From assembly GCA_963970005.1 (NCBI GenBank), contig CAXAMN010021284.1:644711-708710 (forward strand): DNA of 64,000 nucleotides. The letters run 5' to 3'. This document shows, piece by piece, positions 1-12,571 of the stretch. Position 1 is the stretch's first letter. Each line of letters starts with the position of its first letter. The position numbers and the translations under genes were made by a program. The DNA is from Durusdinium trenchii. Its lineage: Eukaryota; Sar; Dinophyceae; Suessiales; Symbiodiniaceae. The notes under the pieces were generated by a model. That model ran no database searches. It had not been told where the DNA came from and saw only the letters and a list, made by a program, of their open reading frames with translations.

Positions 1-215
1 AAAGGTTGGAACACCTTGGCAAAAGGTGTCAACCCCTTGGCAAAAGGGTGGAGCACTTTGACAAACAAAATACAAAGATCAGTTTCACTTGCATATCTTG
101 AAGAGATTGCATGAAAAAGGACATAAATCATTGATTGTTTAATTGATTTTGTTATTGATAAAATCAATAGAAAAGCAAAAAATATATTGATTTTCAATGT
201 TTTTTCTATTGAAAA

Positions 216-260
216 TGTAGTCTTCCAAATCAATTAAAATAATTGATTTGGAAGACTACA
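216..260. repeat. Perfect 20-bp inverted repeat in AT-rich DNA
   Basis: Bases 216-235 are the exact reverse complement of 241-260 with a five-base AT spacer, so the strand can form a 20-bp hairpin. The flanks (about 185-215) also carry short ATTGA/TCAAT inversions. It lies in AT-rich non-coding DNA. It could be a small foldback element or a remnant of one; no transposase is nearby. Confidence 0.8.
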
Positions 261-1476
261 AAATCAATTATTTTGAGCTTATTGATTAGAATCAATAACC
301 GATGCTCAGGGCTAAACTCCTGGTGTGGTTGCCACATGGTTGGAACTATGACATTGACGGTCCTCAAGCACAATTGCTCGTACTCTATTCCAGTATTCGC
401 TCTATGCACCAAAAAGCAGGCAGATATTTTCCGTTCAGTGGTCAAGCATAGGTTCTACTCCAATCAGGACCTGATCCCCCAAATATGCAAACAACGGTGC
501 CCAAAGCCAGCAATAGCCTCATCATGACGAGCGAGGGCTTCATGCGGCATCGCTCAGGAATCGAATGTCATCCAATGTCGACCAAAAGCAGATTGGTTGG
601 CAACATATGTTTTGTGATTTCAGGAGTCACATGTCGGGGTGCCGAACTTGGAGGTAGTCGGGGTGTCCCTGTCACATCCACTCGGATGGAACCAAACACC
701 ACCCCGAGCTCTGTGACCCCTGGAACGGTGGATCCACCGTGCCACAACGATCCTCCGGTTGAGAAAAGACGCCTTCAGCACTTCGTTGGGTCAACTGTCA
801 ACTCCACGAACAGATGTCCCGACTTCACTCTGGAACAGAAGCAAACTTGCTGTTGGATGCTTTGAACAGAAGTTCCGTCCGGACCATGTCCTTTTAGCCA
901 CTCCTTTTCCCGTGCTGAAGATCGAATCGACTGCTTGGAACGGGAGGTTTGGTGGTATGAAACGAGAAGTCATGCATACTGTACGACTTAGTTGCAGTGG
1001 CAGCTGGGATGCACGTGCACAAACCCCTTATACCCACCTTAGTTGACCAAACACAATGCCCAATAAGTGAACTGCATGTGGCATTGTCCAGGGAATCTCG
1101 GATGGGATGTGTCGGTGCTTATGAGATGACCGAATTCATAAGCTGCATAAGATGAGGCTATTGCACTGCAAATGCTCTTGCACACTCACCTGGCATCACA
1201 AAAAAAACATCTCGTTCGACCGTCCCGTCTAACGATTGCGTCGGGTCGAACGGTTGGTGATTGCTTTGTTCCTGAGGATCCTCGCCCATGTTTCTCAAAA
1301 CCTTAACCTTTCCGGGTGTACAATTTTAGTATATTTTAATCAATACAATCTCTCATATATATATAAAGAGCTCTATGTTCAATCCAAATGGGTAGGTTTT
1401 ATGCATTAAGAGTATACCTTAGGCCAGTCCTTGGTGGCTCCATGTCACGATTCGCGGCTCCATCCACTGCCATCAG
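261..1476. other. Spacer without a supported gene
   Basis: Several overlapping frames are open between about 485 and 1046 on the plus strand. None shows a recognisable motif, and two frames compete over the same bases, so I do not call a gene. It may hold upstream exons of the gene ending at 2346. Confidence 0.4.
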
Positions 1477-2346
1477 GTCGCGAAGAAGAACCGTGAGTTG
1501 GAGACCGCCATCCGCAGGCGCCAGTCGAAGACCGCAAAACAAATCGAAACTGGAATGGGTGTGAATTTCAATTAGGACCCCCCTGGCCCAAACGAGTTTC
1601 GGTCTATTTTTCCGAACTGTCCAGGGAAATTTGTGTGAGGTCTCCCTATATTTCATACACCCAAAATCGCCCGAATCGAGCAAACACGTTAGTCTTGACG
1701 GCAGGAAGCAAGCAAGCTGGTATATACGAGGCGAGCTTCAGAGGTTTGAGCCTTGACGGAATTTTTCTGGTACAGACATCAAATGATATGTGCATCTACA
1801 AGGACTAAAGACCTGTCGTTGGAGGCTCCTGGTAACAGTACCTGTTCATCAAAGCATATGCAATCCACAGCAGAGTCGATGTAACCTACCTCGCCCTGCT
1901 GTGGCTGCTCCGAAATGTGATCTCCAGTTGTTACATCGGTGATTCCACTGCTGTGGGGAGAGGAATATGCCTCACTGTTCAGTTATTTCAGAACTTTTCT
2001 TGTGTTTGAGTGAGGTGGTCGCTGATTAGGATTTGAAGAGCTGGACGTGCCTAGAACCCCGAACAGGGTTTCTTGCACTAGTTGGTGCAGGCATTTGCTA
2101 TGGATAGCTCGTACACTTGGTCACCATGTCAAGATAAAGTCCAAGTTTTTGCTAGTTTGCACAATTCGGAAACGGGTTCAAGACGAGAATCAAGACTCAG
2201 CTATAGCCAGGTGTTGTTGAGAAGCAAGAGGACTCAAGCAATACGGCTTGGTGATGCTCAACACACAGATGAGTGCTGGTCTCGCGAGGCTCTCAAGGAG
2301 CGGTGAAGTGAATGAAGAGCTGGAGATCATAAAGGTGCCAAGATAG
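1477..2346 (+). CDS. Two-exon 3' end of an unrecognised, basic helical protein
   Basis: Exon 1477-1558 follows CATCAG and encodes a charged helical stretch (VAKKNRELETAIRRRQSKTA). It ends in phase 1 at a GT donor. Exon 2231-2346 follows AAGAG in matching phase and continues as GLKQYGLVMLNTQMSAGL, reaching a TAG stop at 2344-2346 unless a further GT donor at 2303 is used. The join keeps one open frame across about 670 bases of intron. I do not recognise the family. The composition (K, R, E, Q, A) suggests a coiled coil. Upstream exons are not identified. Confidence 0.45.
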
Positions 2347-2841
2347 AGCTGGGGTGGGTGAGTGTAGTGTAGTTCAAATGGTGTTTGGTTGGGGGAAGAC
2401 TTTGATTGCCAAGACTCAGACTATTATTTACATAAATAGGTAGTTGAAGTCGGAGTTTCAGAGGTGTATGTTAATAGCACGTGTATGGAATTGTGGCATG
2501 TACAGACGTCGCAAGTGAGAACCTGCTTGTTGGTGAGTGTATCTGAGTGTAATTTTGCGACGTGCAATGATTGCGAGATCTGGGGGGGGGTGGAATCCGT
2601 TGTAGGGGGTACGATGACGTACCTGGAGCCTGAAAAAAGAGGTTTGTTTGTAATATAAATCAGAGCTCCAACTACCTCCGTTTCGAAGCTGGTTGGTGTG
2701 CGTGCCGGTGACAGGAGCCCAAACAGGATGGAAACGTACTACTTTCTTTGAAACGAACACTTTGTGTGCCTGATCTGACTGAAAACGATTGAACACTCCG
2801 TGGCTGCAGAGCTCTGTTCGTCCGCGCCCGTGCTCACCGCC

Positions 2842-5800
2842 ATGGAGTCGTTGTGTATCCGCGTGAGCCTTCCAAGTGGCCAGGCTGCCATGCTGTCCGT
2901 GCACAGGAGCTCCAGTATTCGGGAGTTGAATCTGGGCCCATCGCGATCATCACAAGTTGAGTTGACCCATCATCTTTAGGATGTTCCAAGATGTTCTGGA
3001 ACATGTGGAGCAAAAATGGATTAAACATGGGAGCTTCATGAGGCTAGAAGCTGCTTGCAAGCCCTGCATTTTTTCTCACGAGATCTTCCAAGACCTTCAC
3101 AAAGATCTGCTAACACCCAGCCTGAAACAATATATATTTCTCAAGGTGTTCAATCCAATGTTGCATATATTGACTTCAACATCTACAATTTGAAACGTGT
3201 TATCACCCTCACAAAGTGAAGGACATCTCTTACGCCACATGCACATTCAACTAAGGAAAGTTGCAGCTCAGAAAGTGTTGCTACATGCACGTGGTTCAAA
3301 AAGCTTTCTTAGATCCTTGGATATCAATAATTATAGCGGTTGATAATTTAAAGTCGCGTGTTTGGCTTGCTTTCAGTTGAGCGTCAGGCTATGTTCCGCC
3401 CGAAGTTCAGACACCGTTCAATCACCTCCCTCAATTAGTCCTCGTTTTGTACATTTGTCTCAGTTGCAGATCCTCAGGTTTGGGGTTATGTTGATCGAAC
3501 GAAAACTCCAATTGAACCGCAAAACCGTTGGTCGTCTCCCTGTGTCGAAGAAGATTGGCAAGCTGGTGTACCAGGAGAGATTGGAAGAACTCATAGCCTG
3601 AGGATACCTTTGGGTAAAAGTTGCCCCATGTGAAATGGTAAGCTTTCTGGGCCTTACCCTTTGCACCCCCTCGGGAGATTTATGTGGAAGGTGTGATCGT
3701 TCACTTGTCATGTACATGTGCCCTAAAGTCAGCTTGAATAAGTTACACTCCTGTTGCTGTCGCTTTCGTATAATTTTCAATACGTTGTGCACAGGTGGAC
3801 AAACCAAACCATGCAACACCCTGACATACCATGGTAGAAAGCTACGGGAGGTCTTGAGGCACATAGGCTACAGCTTCGGAAGGCAACACAACAAGTCGTT
3901 GTGAAGTCAGCGCACCCTAAAATATACCACTCGCAGACACTCCATGGGACTGCCATAGGACTGCCGAGAAACGGCCAGGGGTGGTGCCAGGGGGGTCTGG
4001 CTTGATCGGCAGTCCGTCCTGGCAGTCCGGGTCGTGTCACTGGTTTGTAGAGAACACAGTCTTTAACTTCTCTACAAATCACTGATCACTAAAAACTACA
4101 AATCACTTGTAGAGATTTTGTCACCAGTTTTAACTGGTTTGTAGAGAACACAGTCTTTAACTTCTAGTGATCACTCGTGACTTTATGATACTTCCTTCGT
4201 CCCTCAGGCCCCAATTTCAGAACTGAGAGTCACGGCTTTTCGTCCAGACCCGATCTTTCACATCGTCGATGGGTTCTTCTTTCCTTTGCTATGGCCCGTA
4301 GATAACCTACAGGGCTCCAACCCTGAGAAGGTGATTGGGCTAGGTTTTGGGGGTTTTTCTACCTTCCGAGGATCTGGGCCAGGAGCCCTGTCCTTCTTCC
4401 AAAAGCTCGTCCACTGGTGAAACACCTCCGCCCGTCTCATGGGGCGGTCGGTCTTTCCGGTCCGACCGGTGTCCCTCCGGCTCTGCGTTGGCTCGGTCTT
4501 CAGGCCTGGTCTCTTCCGATGGGCTTCTTTTGGATCCCAAGGAATCCATCGAGACCTCCGGGCTGCACGATGGCGAACGCTCGGACCGAGGGTAGGGGCG
4601 GGCGGGAGGCGGGGCGGGACGGGCGGTGCGGGGCGGTGCGGGGCGGGCGTTTGGTGGTTTTGAGGGCGGCAGCCGTTGGATGTGGAGGACCAAGATGGAT
4701 GGGATGGATGGGATGTGGTTTGTTTTCTGTTTTTTTTCTGATGAAAGGGAGACACCACAGTCATCACAGATTGGTCTGAACAACTGCTTAGAGATGAGAT
4801 GGGTTGATCAAAAGGCGATATGATGAGTTCTCCACACTAATACCAACTCCTCTTTTTATTGGTTATCTCAACTTCACAGCCATCTGACGGGCTGAGCGCT
4901 AAGGACGAGCTGAGTGCAGTGGTCCATGGCTTTGATCTGGTGGCTACCTCCAAGGCCTTCGCTGGGTACCGCATGCTCTCTGGCCGCTTGGGCCCGGGCA
5001 ACTGATTCATTGGAGATCACTGGGATGGTTTGCATATGGTTGCATATATGGTGAAGAAGGATGGGTCTTCGGTCTGAGTCTTCGTAAGCTAAACGCGGTC
5101 TTTGTTGCGTCTAAGCCCAAGCATGACACTCTTTTGGACCTCATCCTGAATCATGTGGTCATGGGCGAACCGGCCTTAAATCCCGACAGCCGGCTATTCA
5201 GTTAGAGAAGTTGGGCACATAGTTGATAGAAAGTTCCTCCTGGACTGCCACGCTACAATCGGAGGGTCCTTCTTTTTGCATTGACTTTCGGGAAGCTACA
5301 GGTAACCTTGGGCATGTCAAAGGTCGTTGAAGCACATCTCAAAAGAGCCCATGCTGGAGGGTTCATCCAGTTGTGATCCCCAGAAAGGCCTTGCGGATGC
5401 TGCACTGCTCACAGGGTTGGACATGCTGAACCGGACACAGGGACACCGAGGCCCTGTGGTGGTTTGGGGAGATGCGAACCATGGTGGAGACTCGCGATGG
5501 GTTCAACATCCAGCGGAGAACATCCTGCAGGTTTATGCCACAGGCGCGGTCCTGGGCGGGATCCGGCCTCTCCCTGTGGTGGGTGCGATCGGAGGAAGGT
5601 CGGTGTGGAGTGAGTTGGTGAGCAGCGACTCGGCAGGCTTGATTGTAAAAGAAGGTCTGGCATGGAGACTTTGGGGTGGTTTCCAAGTCGGATAGGAGGT
5701 TGATTCTATATATCATGAACATGTTCGGGCAGGAGTATATCCAGCCTAACAGTTTGCACCTGGACGCTTTCAGTCCTCACTTCAACGGCGTTTACACCTT

Positions 5801-8800
5801 CAGCTCGATCTACTTTTAGTAGTCCCTGCAGATTAAAGCCATCATTTGTGCCTGGAGAATGAGGTGACTTAGAAACCATTATATAGAGTTTTCAGGAGCG
5901 ACAGGCTGAGAAAACTCAGTGCAAATCGTCCGTTTCGAGTGGCTTCCTCTCTTCCACCAGTGACTTCGCTTGGGTTCACCAGTCACCTCACCTGAACCAC
6001 ATCGGATTGGAAGAAGGCACCTGTCAACTACCAGAGCTGGAACGGATAGCTTCTATTCTTTAGTCTTGGTCATTGATTGAGGTGCATTATTGGGGGAAGA
6101 CCTCCTCAAGACCTGGAAAAGGGAGACATAGCAGACATAGACGAACTCCTGCACTTGCTTGAGGAAGAACAACAACTATACGAGAGTTGGGACTGTACGG
6201 ACAGTTGTTTAAAAGGGTTTTTTGCAGATGCGTTAGGAATTAACTATAGTCAAACATTGAGGAAACATCAGGAAACACACTGAGAAGGGATTTTAGGGAT
6301 AACACATGTAAGTCATGCCCTGACAGGGGGTGTCTGCTGGCAAATGAGTTAGGGACAAAAGTGGTTTTGAAGAAGGTTTAAAAAAAGAAACAAACAAACT
6401 GTGCAGTTTATTGAAGATGACCAATTTCCATATCCTAGTTCCCATGTCTTCAATATTTAGAATTTAAACCACAATATGCCTGCGGCAAGAGTCCACATCC
6501 TACCTCTTGAGTCCCCTGTCGCCTATTCCATGGCAACTGTACCTGAAAGCTGACAGCTCCAGCATTCCAGGACTTTGTGGCCATTACTAGTTCATGCGCA
6601 CATGAGTTGCGACTAAAGTGCTAGCTTTTGCCCAGGTATGCAAGTTGATGTTGAAACGGTTAAGACTTAGCAGATGAGTTGTGCTCGACCAAAGGGCCAG
6701 GGCCAGGGATGGCCAGGGTATGTTCCACAACTCCCAACCCACTGGGGACTAGTACATTTCACAACGCAGCCAACACGTTTCTTCTTTTGGTGGACCTATG
6801 TCAAATATGCGGCGTCAGCAACATTCAAAGCAAAACACACACACACACACCTCGGTGCCCCAGCGGATCCCTTTGCCCCAGACTACGCCTTTGCTGCAGT
6901 GCTCACGGATGGACGTGTCACCGCCTGGGGAGGGCGAGAAGCTGGCGGCAACTGTGGTGAAGTGGAAAAGCAGCTCAGGAGACATGGATCCAAACGGACT
7001 TGCATTCCTTCGATGTTGCATGATTTGGCGGATTTGGTCTATGGATCTGATTTGTGAGCTTTATAGTTTGGATTTGTTGGCCTGGAAACACGGATCCTAA
7101 GAATCTCTTAGGGGCCTGGGGTAGATGGATACGAAGGATCACGATCGGATGCGTAGGCTATCCAGATCCGGACCAGGTCCTCAACACACGAGTACCAGAA
7201 GTCAAATGGGGGGAACGAAGGCTAATTATGTGGGAGGAATGATCGTGACCACTTCATGGATTTTACGAAGGATCAATTTCCACGTGCACTGGATTCTGGA
7301 TGCAGTGCTTGACTGGGAGAACGAGTTACGTTTTGTATACTACTGTACCTGCTAGAGACATAGGACTTTGGTCGAGCCGTTTTGAACAATATGTGTTTGC
7401 CTTGCGAGCCCCATGGAATGGCGTGTCTGAGAAAGGATCTTGAGATATTTTGAGGTTTGTGTGTTTGTTTGTTTTTTGATTGGGGCGCTGCCGAACGTCA
7501 ATATTCGGAAGAAGCGCGCGTGCTGCCAAGTTTCCTCTTCTTGGGGTCGCGCCTGAGACCGCCAAAACATGCCCAGGCCAAATCCTGGGCTTTACTGAAC
7601 TGTAAATAAATCTAGAATTTCAACATCACAAAATCCAGCCGATAGGCAGGCTTAAGTTGCTCCTGCAAGCGAATTGAGTTTGGGGGCGTGAAGGGAGAGC
7701 GGCTAAAACATAGCGTTGATGGTCTTTTGCAAAGGCGAATTTGGTGTAGTTGGTGATGCAGATGATGTAAGGCAAACATATTATTGCATCATTTGCATCA
7801 CAAAGTTTGAAGGGTTAAGTCCAAGATAGTCAGCAAGGCCAATTTGGGGTTCTGCGTTCAGCAACAGCCATGAGTTCTTTGCAGAGACCCCATCCACTGG
7901 CACTAGTGGCGTTCATGCTGGGCAACCCATCCCGAAAAGCAAGCACATCTTCCAAAGGTTGGTGAGTCACCCAGATATGTTTATCAATAAAGGTCATTTG
8001 AGAGGCCCAAAGCGAGCGCAAAAGCTTCTCCATCCTCCCAGGGACGTGCAACAGATCTTTGCCACTGCCTCGGCTTTCGCAGCAATTTGTAATGATGGAT
8101 CTGTGGTCACTTGGGGTGATGCAGAACGTGGCGGTGACAGCAGGAAGGTGCAAGATCAACTGCGCCCCTTGAAGATGTTTGGTTTTCGAAGCGTGCGGTC
8201 AGTTTGAAAATCTTCTTTTTGTCTTTGAAGTCTTCAGTCCAAGACTTTGGGCGTCAAATCAGCCGGCCCCAGTCTTTAAAGAGTATATAGATGAAGCGCT
8301 TGTGCAATCAAACTTGGTCAACCAATCTGACTCTAAGGATTGTTCTGAAGGGCCTTCACAAAAAGATTTCACCATAGTTGTTAGATCAGAGAAAGAAATG
8401 TGTGTAAGTAGTTTTATCCATGTTATCCCAACATGAACCAGCACAGACACTCCACCGTTCTTGAGATTATGATTATTTTGTTTTCAAAACTGTTGGCGAT
8501 CGTTCCAGTTCTTCACAACTCAGGAAAGGTGCAGCGAATTCACGCAACGACTTCAGCTTTTGCTACAATCAGCGAGAATGGAGAAGTGGTTACCTGGGGC
8601 AAGGGTATTTGCGGTGGGGACTCGAGTGGAGATCCTCAGCAAGCAAACCTCAAATTGTTTGATGCTCTTTTGTGGGATCTTCCTTTCTCTTTTCATGTTT
8701 CTTGTCGGACTAACGAATTGCGGTGTTGAAACATGCAAAGAGAACCCCTGGAAAAAAGAAACACACACTTTTCATAGATCAATGACGAGCCCGCACGGAT

Positions 8801-11800
8801 CCACATTGATGACGGGCCCTTCAATGAGTCCTTGCGTTTGTTTGGTAAAACAAGGGTCACCTTCCTGTTCTCCCCGACCTGCCAGTGTTGCCTTCCTTCC
8901 CACCCTCCTTCCTTCCGCCTCCTCCTCATCTTCCTCATCCTCGTCCGCCACTGTCGCCCGCGCCCTTGCCCTTGCGGGAATGGCGCGCGCTGGACTTTTA
9001 CCGGTCAGAATTCATTCAGAACACATATCAGAACCGAAGTCGGACCATATGTCAGAGCACAACCAGATTAGATGCTCTAGCATGTCACAAGTATATACAT
9101 GCCACATCATGCCACAAGATATGGCAGATGCCAAAACGATGTCAGGACCTGTTCCAGAACATGTCCCAACCTTTCTGCTGGATAATGTGTCAGACCACAT
9201 ACCGGGCTTGATGCCAGAACAAATTTCAGAACATTGTGCCAGTAGCCTGTTGTTTTCCATGCAGGGATCAGACGAAGTAAAACATTCTTTTTCAGGTGCC
9301 ATGTCCATGGAAACAGCGTGAGGTCCAAAGTGACTTGAAGAATGTGAAGCAGATTGCTGCAACCGCTTCAGCCTTTGCCGCCATTTGCGATAGGGATCGG
9401 GATGGTGAGTTGGTGAATGTGGTGACTTGGGGAAACCCATCCTGGGGCGGCGACTGCAGTGAGGTTCAGCATGAGCTAAAGGACTGAGGACAACAAACAT
9501 GTTGGTAATTACGCATGATAAGTTTGCTAAATTGTTCTGACTATATATATATATAATACTCGTAGAAAGTATAAACTAACAAAAAATGATAAAAACAACT
9601 AGTGACTAGTGTGTTTTTATTTGTTCACCCGCTGCCAACAAGCTGCAGGATGTCCAGCACATATTTGCTACACGTTCTGCTTTCGTGGCAGTTCGCCAAG
9701 ATGGACGAGTGGTGACATGGGGCAATCAGGTCTCAGGCGGCGATAGTCGTGAAGTCCAAACTGAATTGAAAGACGTGCGACACATCTCCGCGACCAGTGC
9801 AGCTTTTGCAGCACTACGACAGGATGGACGTGTGGTAACCTGGGGCACGGCTGCATGGGGTGGCGATTCTGCTCACGTGCAGCAGGAACTTGTGGAGATA
9901 CAGCAGACTTTTGGTTGAGCAATTGAAGTTTGGTGACCTAAAAAGTTCAACTCTCAAGTGGGTGAACCCATCCTAAGGGTCCATCACCGGCCAAACATGT
10001 TCGACCCTGTTTTTGTCCGATCCAACTCGGGTCGAGGCATCTATGCCTCGTGTGACATGCCACGGAATGGTCCCACTGGGCCCCACCAGGCTTGACCCCA
10101 AACCGTTAACGTCCAACACCGTGGAGTTGGCTCGTCATCATCGACGTTTGGGACGAATCCGCTAGCTAAAAACATGGGGGCATGTGTACCAAGTCAACCA
10201 AGTCAAGGGGAGTACATGTCAATGTGTTTACTTTTGTTTAAAATCCCATACAATGATCAACTGTGTCCGAAACACTTTGGACATCCAGACCTTCAACCCA
10301 ATCTCTGGTGTAAGGGGAAACAAATTACAGCCAAGTTGTTTGTTGTGAAGTCTCTCCCCTGATTGTTGTTTGGTTCCTTCTTTTGCTGGCCATCATCAAC
10401 TCTTCCAGTGAATAGGGCACCCCCAATGCAAACATGTTTGTATTTTTTATATCTTAAATGAAATGGTTTAAACATGTTTAAACACCAATGAAGAGGAACC
10501 CCAATACACACTTGCTTGACCACCAAAAAGACATGGAGGGATCCGCTCCGGAGAATGCCGATCCTCAACCTCATCCAAGGGTTCAGTCCACTATGACGGC
10601 TTTTGCAGCTTTGCGAGCTGATGGATCTGTAGTGAATCCTGGTCCTGGTGCGGGGAGCGTTGCAGTTTTGTGATTGTTTGTTTCATTGGAACAATACCCA
10701 GACACGACCCATGGGACTGCCATATATACCGCCCCATTCACCCCCAGTTTACCACCCCAACTGATCGGCATATATGGCAGTCCCATGGGTCGTGTCTGGG
10801 ATATGTCGCCATTGACAGACCGTCGGAAGATGGTGATCCCTGGGTGCAGTTTGAGGATCTGCAGACACTTCTGGGACGTCAGAAATCTGACCATACCAAG
10901 AAGCGGCCGGGACACTGTCTACCATAGGGAATGATTGGTTCCTTCGTTCCAAGTGAAAATATGTTGGGGGTTATTGGGATTGGGTACGGATTGGGCATCC
11001 TTTGCATCGAGAAATGGTGAAAGGAAGTGCTTTGTCTTTATTTGTGCACCCAATTCCTGGCATTTCGTTCAATCAGTCTGGAGCAGTCACCTTTTCAATC
11101 ACAGGATGGGGCGATGAGGCATGGCACATGGGTTGGCACCCAATTCACAGTGCCACATTACGATATAGATATAGGTGTCCAAGCAGATAGGATATTTATT
11201 GGTATGACCCTTTGATGCCATTGTACCAAGTCAGAGCATAGCAAGTCTTTTTAATGTTATAATGTTGTTGTTGTTTTCCTGTATAGGCAGCATGATCTAA
11301 GGTGGAATGAAGGCACATATGCTCCAGTAGACTGGGGACACACAATGTTGACAGGCCTTGAGCACATGACTGTGATGAATCGAACCGACGCGAACCTTTC
11401 GCCAGCAAGGACTTGGGGATTTCCAGCGAATGGTGGTGACAGCAGCCGTGTGATGGATCAACTGAGAAACTTGGCATACTTGTGGAGTCAAGAATGGTAT
11501 CGATTTCCCACTGTCCCCAATTTTGTGGGCAGAAACACACCATTTGGGACATACTTGTGGGACCTATCCGTCACGCGTCTGCACAGGGTCAAGACAGCTT
11601 CGCCATGAATGAACAATTGATCTGTGGACAATTGTGGAAAGATCTTGAAAGGAGACACAGTGTGATTGAACAGATCTCCTTTTGAAAGAGATCTTGTTTG
11701 AAAGGAGATCAGCCATGGTCAAGACAGTCTCCGTTCATCACGTTCGAAAGCGCCTGTGACTTCACTTTGTGTCCAAGAATGGTTGACAACGCCGGATGAA

Positions 11801-12571
11801 AACCCCTTTCCTCCGATTGGCCCACTGCGGAACCCTTTTCTGACCCCACTCAGCTTCCCCAAATCACTAGTCACCTATACGGGCGGAATGCAAGGATGCC
11901 TCAAAAACGATCTCAAAAGAACACAGCTTTGCACATCCAAATTGAAAGCTGCACCAGACGCTTTCCCCCCCCCAACCTGCTCCCGCTTGCTCCCTGTCAT
12001 CCTGAGCTCTCATCCAACGCCCTCGGAGCTGGCTGATTCTGAAACCGGCCGACTTCTGGGGCAAAACCAGCCGAGTTCTCCCGCCATGGGCAGGAACGAA
12101 ATGAGTGCCCTGAATGGGCGGTTTTGGGAGGTCCAAACCATGGGTTTTTCCCAGCGATTCCGGCCCAAACCACTGAGTTTGGAGACCCAAATCGGGAAAA
12201 GACGAAGGTTCGTGCCTCATATTCTATCCAATTCTTGTGTATTTAATGGATGGTTACTGAAATTACCAATATAGAATTCCGCGTGAAGCATCCAATTTCT
12301 ATCCATTTGTGTGTGTGTGTCCTTTTTGGGGGTTACTAATGGAGTCAGAAGTTCCGGGCCGATATGTTAAATCTTCAATTTTGCAAACGCTCCCTGACCT
12401 CAAAGTCGCCCAAAGTTGCCCAAACGTTCAGGAGATGTGTTGCAAATCAAATCGACCTGGTATGCCTTTGCCGCCATCCTCTCGGAGGGCCGTATCGTGA
12501 CCTGGGGGCAACGGAACTGCGGCGGAGATTTGAGCCCTCAGCTCAGTGCAGAGCTCATGACCTTGATGTGA
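2842..12571 (+). CDS. Ubiquitin-like domain plus RCC1-like (WG/GGDS) repeat protein, about 11 exons
   Basis: The likely first exon starts at ATG 2842 (MESLCIRVSLPSGQAAMLSV), which resembles a ubiquitin-like N terminus. The middle of that domain is not found. Repeat exons: 4880-4982, 5451-5543, 6882-6978, 8042-8163, 8524-8630, 9296 or 9317-9481, 9649-9896, 10580-10633, 11410-11465, 12432-12571. Joined in phase they give about nine copies of a roughly 45-residue unit, consensus VQxIxATxxAFAAIxxDGxVVTWG followed by GGDSxxVQxQL. Examples are AFAALRQDGRVVTWGTAAWG and AFAAVLTDGRVTAWGG. The unit is related to RCC1/HERC beta-propeller repeats and is very common in Symbiodiniaceae proteins, where annotators often call it HERC-like; no HECT domain is seen here. 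All nine resolved introns start with GA (six) or GC (three), none with GT. The terminal stop at 12569 may instead lie beyond another donor. Likely a binding or scaffold protein; partner unknown. Confidence 0.85.
3934..4038. mobile_element. MITE-1 copy, diverged, in the first intron region
   Basis: The left end reads CAGACACTCCATGGGACTGCC and the right end GGCAGTCCGGGTCGTGTC, imperfect inverted repeats of the family described at 10697. The interior holds GGCAGTCC and ACTGCC inversions. No coding capacity. Confidence 0.65.
4039..4166. repeat. 34-bp direct repeat abutting a MITE-1 copy
   Basis: The 34 bases beginning ACTGGTTTGTAGAGAACACA occur at 4039 and again, identical, at 4133. Between them are short inversions (GTAGAGA/TCTCTAC, GTGATCA). 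The first copy starts exactly where the MITE-1 element ends, which suggests a local duplication linked to the insertion. Confidence 0.75.
10697..10801. mobile_element. MITE-1 element, reference copy with near-perfect terminal inverted repeats
   Basis: The first and last roughly 31 bases are perfect inverted repeats (CCCAGACACGACCCATGGG and on through ACTGCCATATAT). The centre of about 40 bases carries CCGCCCC and CCACCCC blocks. It is about 105 bp long with no ORF, as expected of a miniature inverted-repeat element moved by a transposase encoded elsewhere. It lies in the intron 10634-11409 of the RCC1-like gene, so it need not disrupt the protein. Confidence 0.85.

Noticed and set aside
4258-4783. 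Overlapping ORFs of 120-169 codons on both strands
   Set aside because: GC-rich, proline- or glycine-rich in every frame; none continues the RCC1-like gene in phase.
8560-9321. 253-codon plus-strand ORF
   Set aside because: It overlaps two RCC1-like exons in the wrong frame and is otherwise serine-rich, degenerate repeat sequence.
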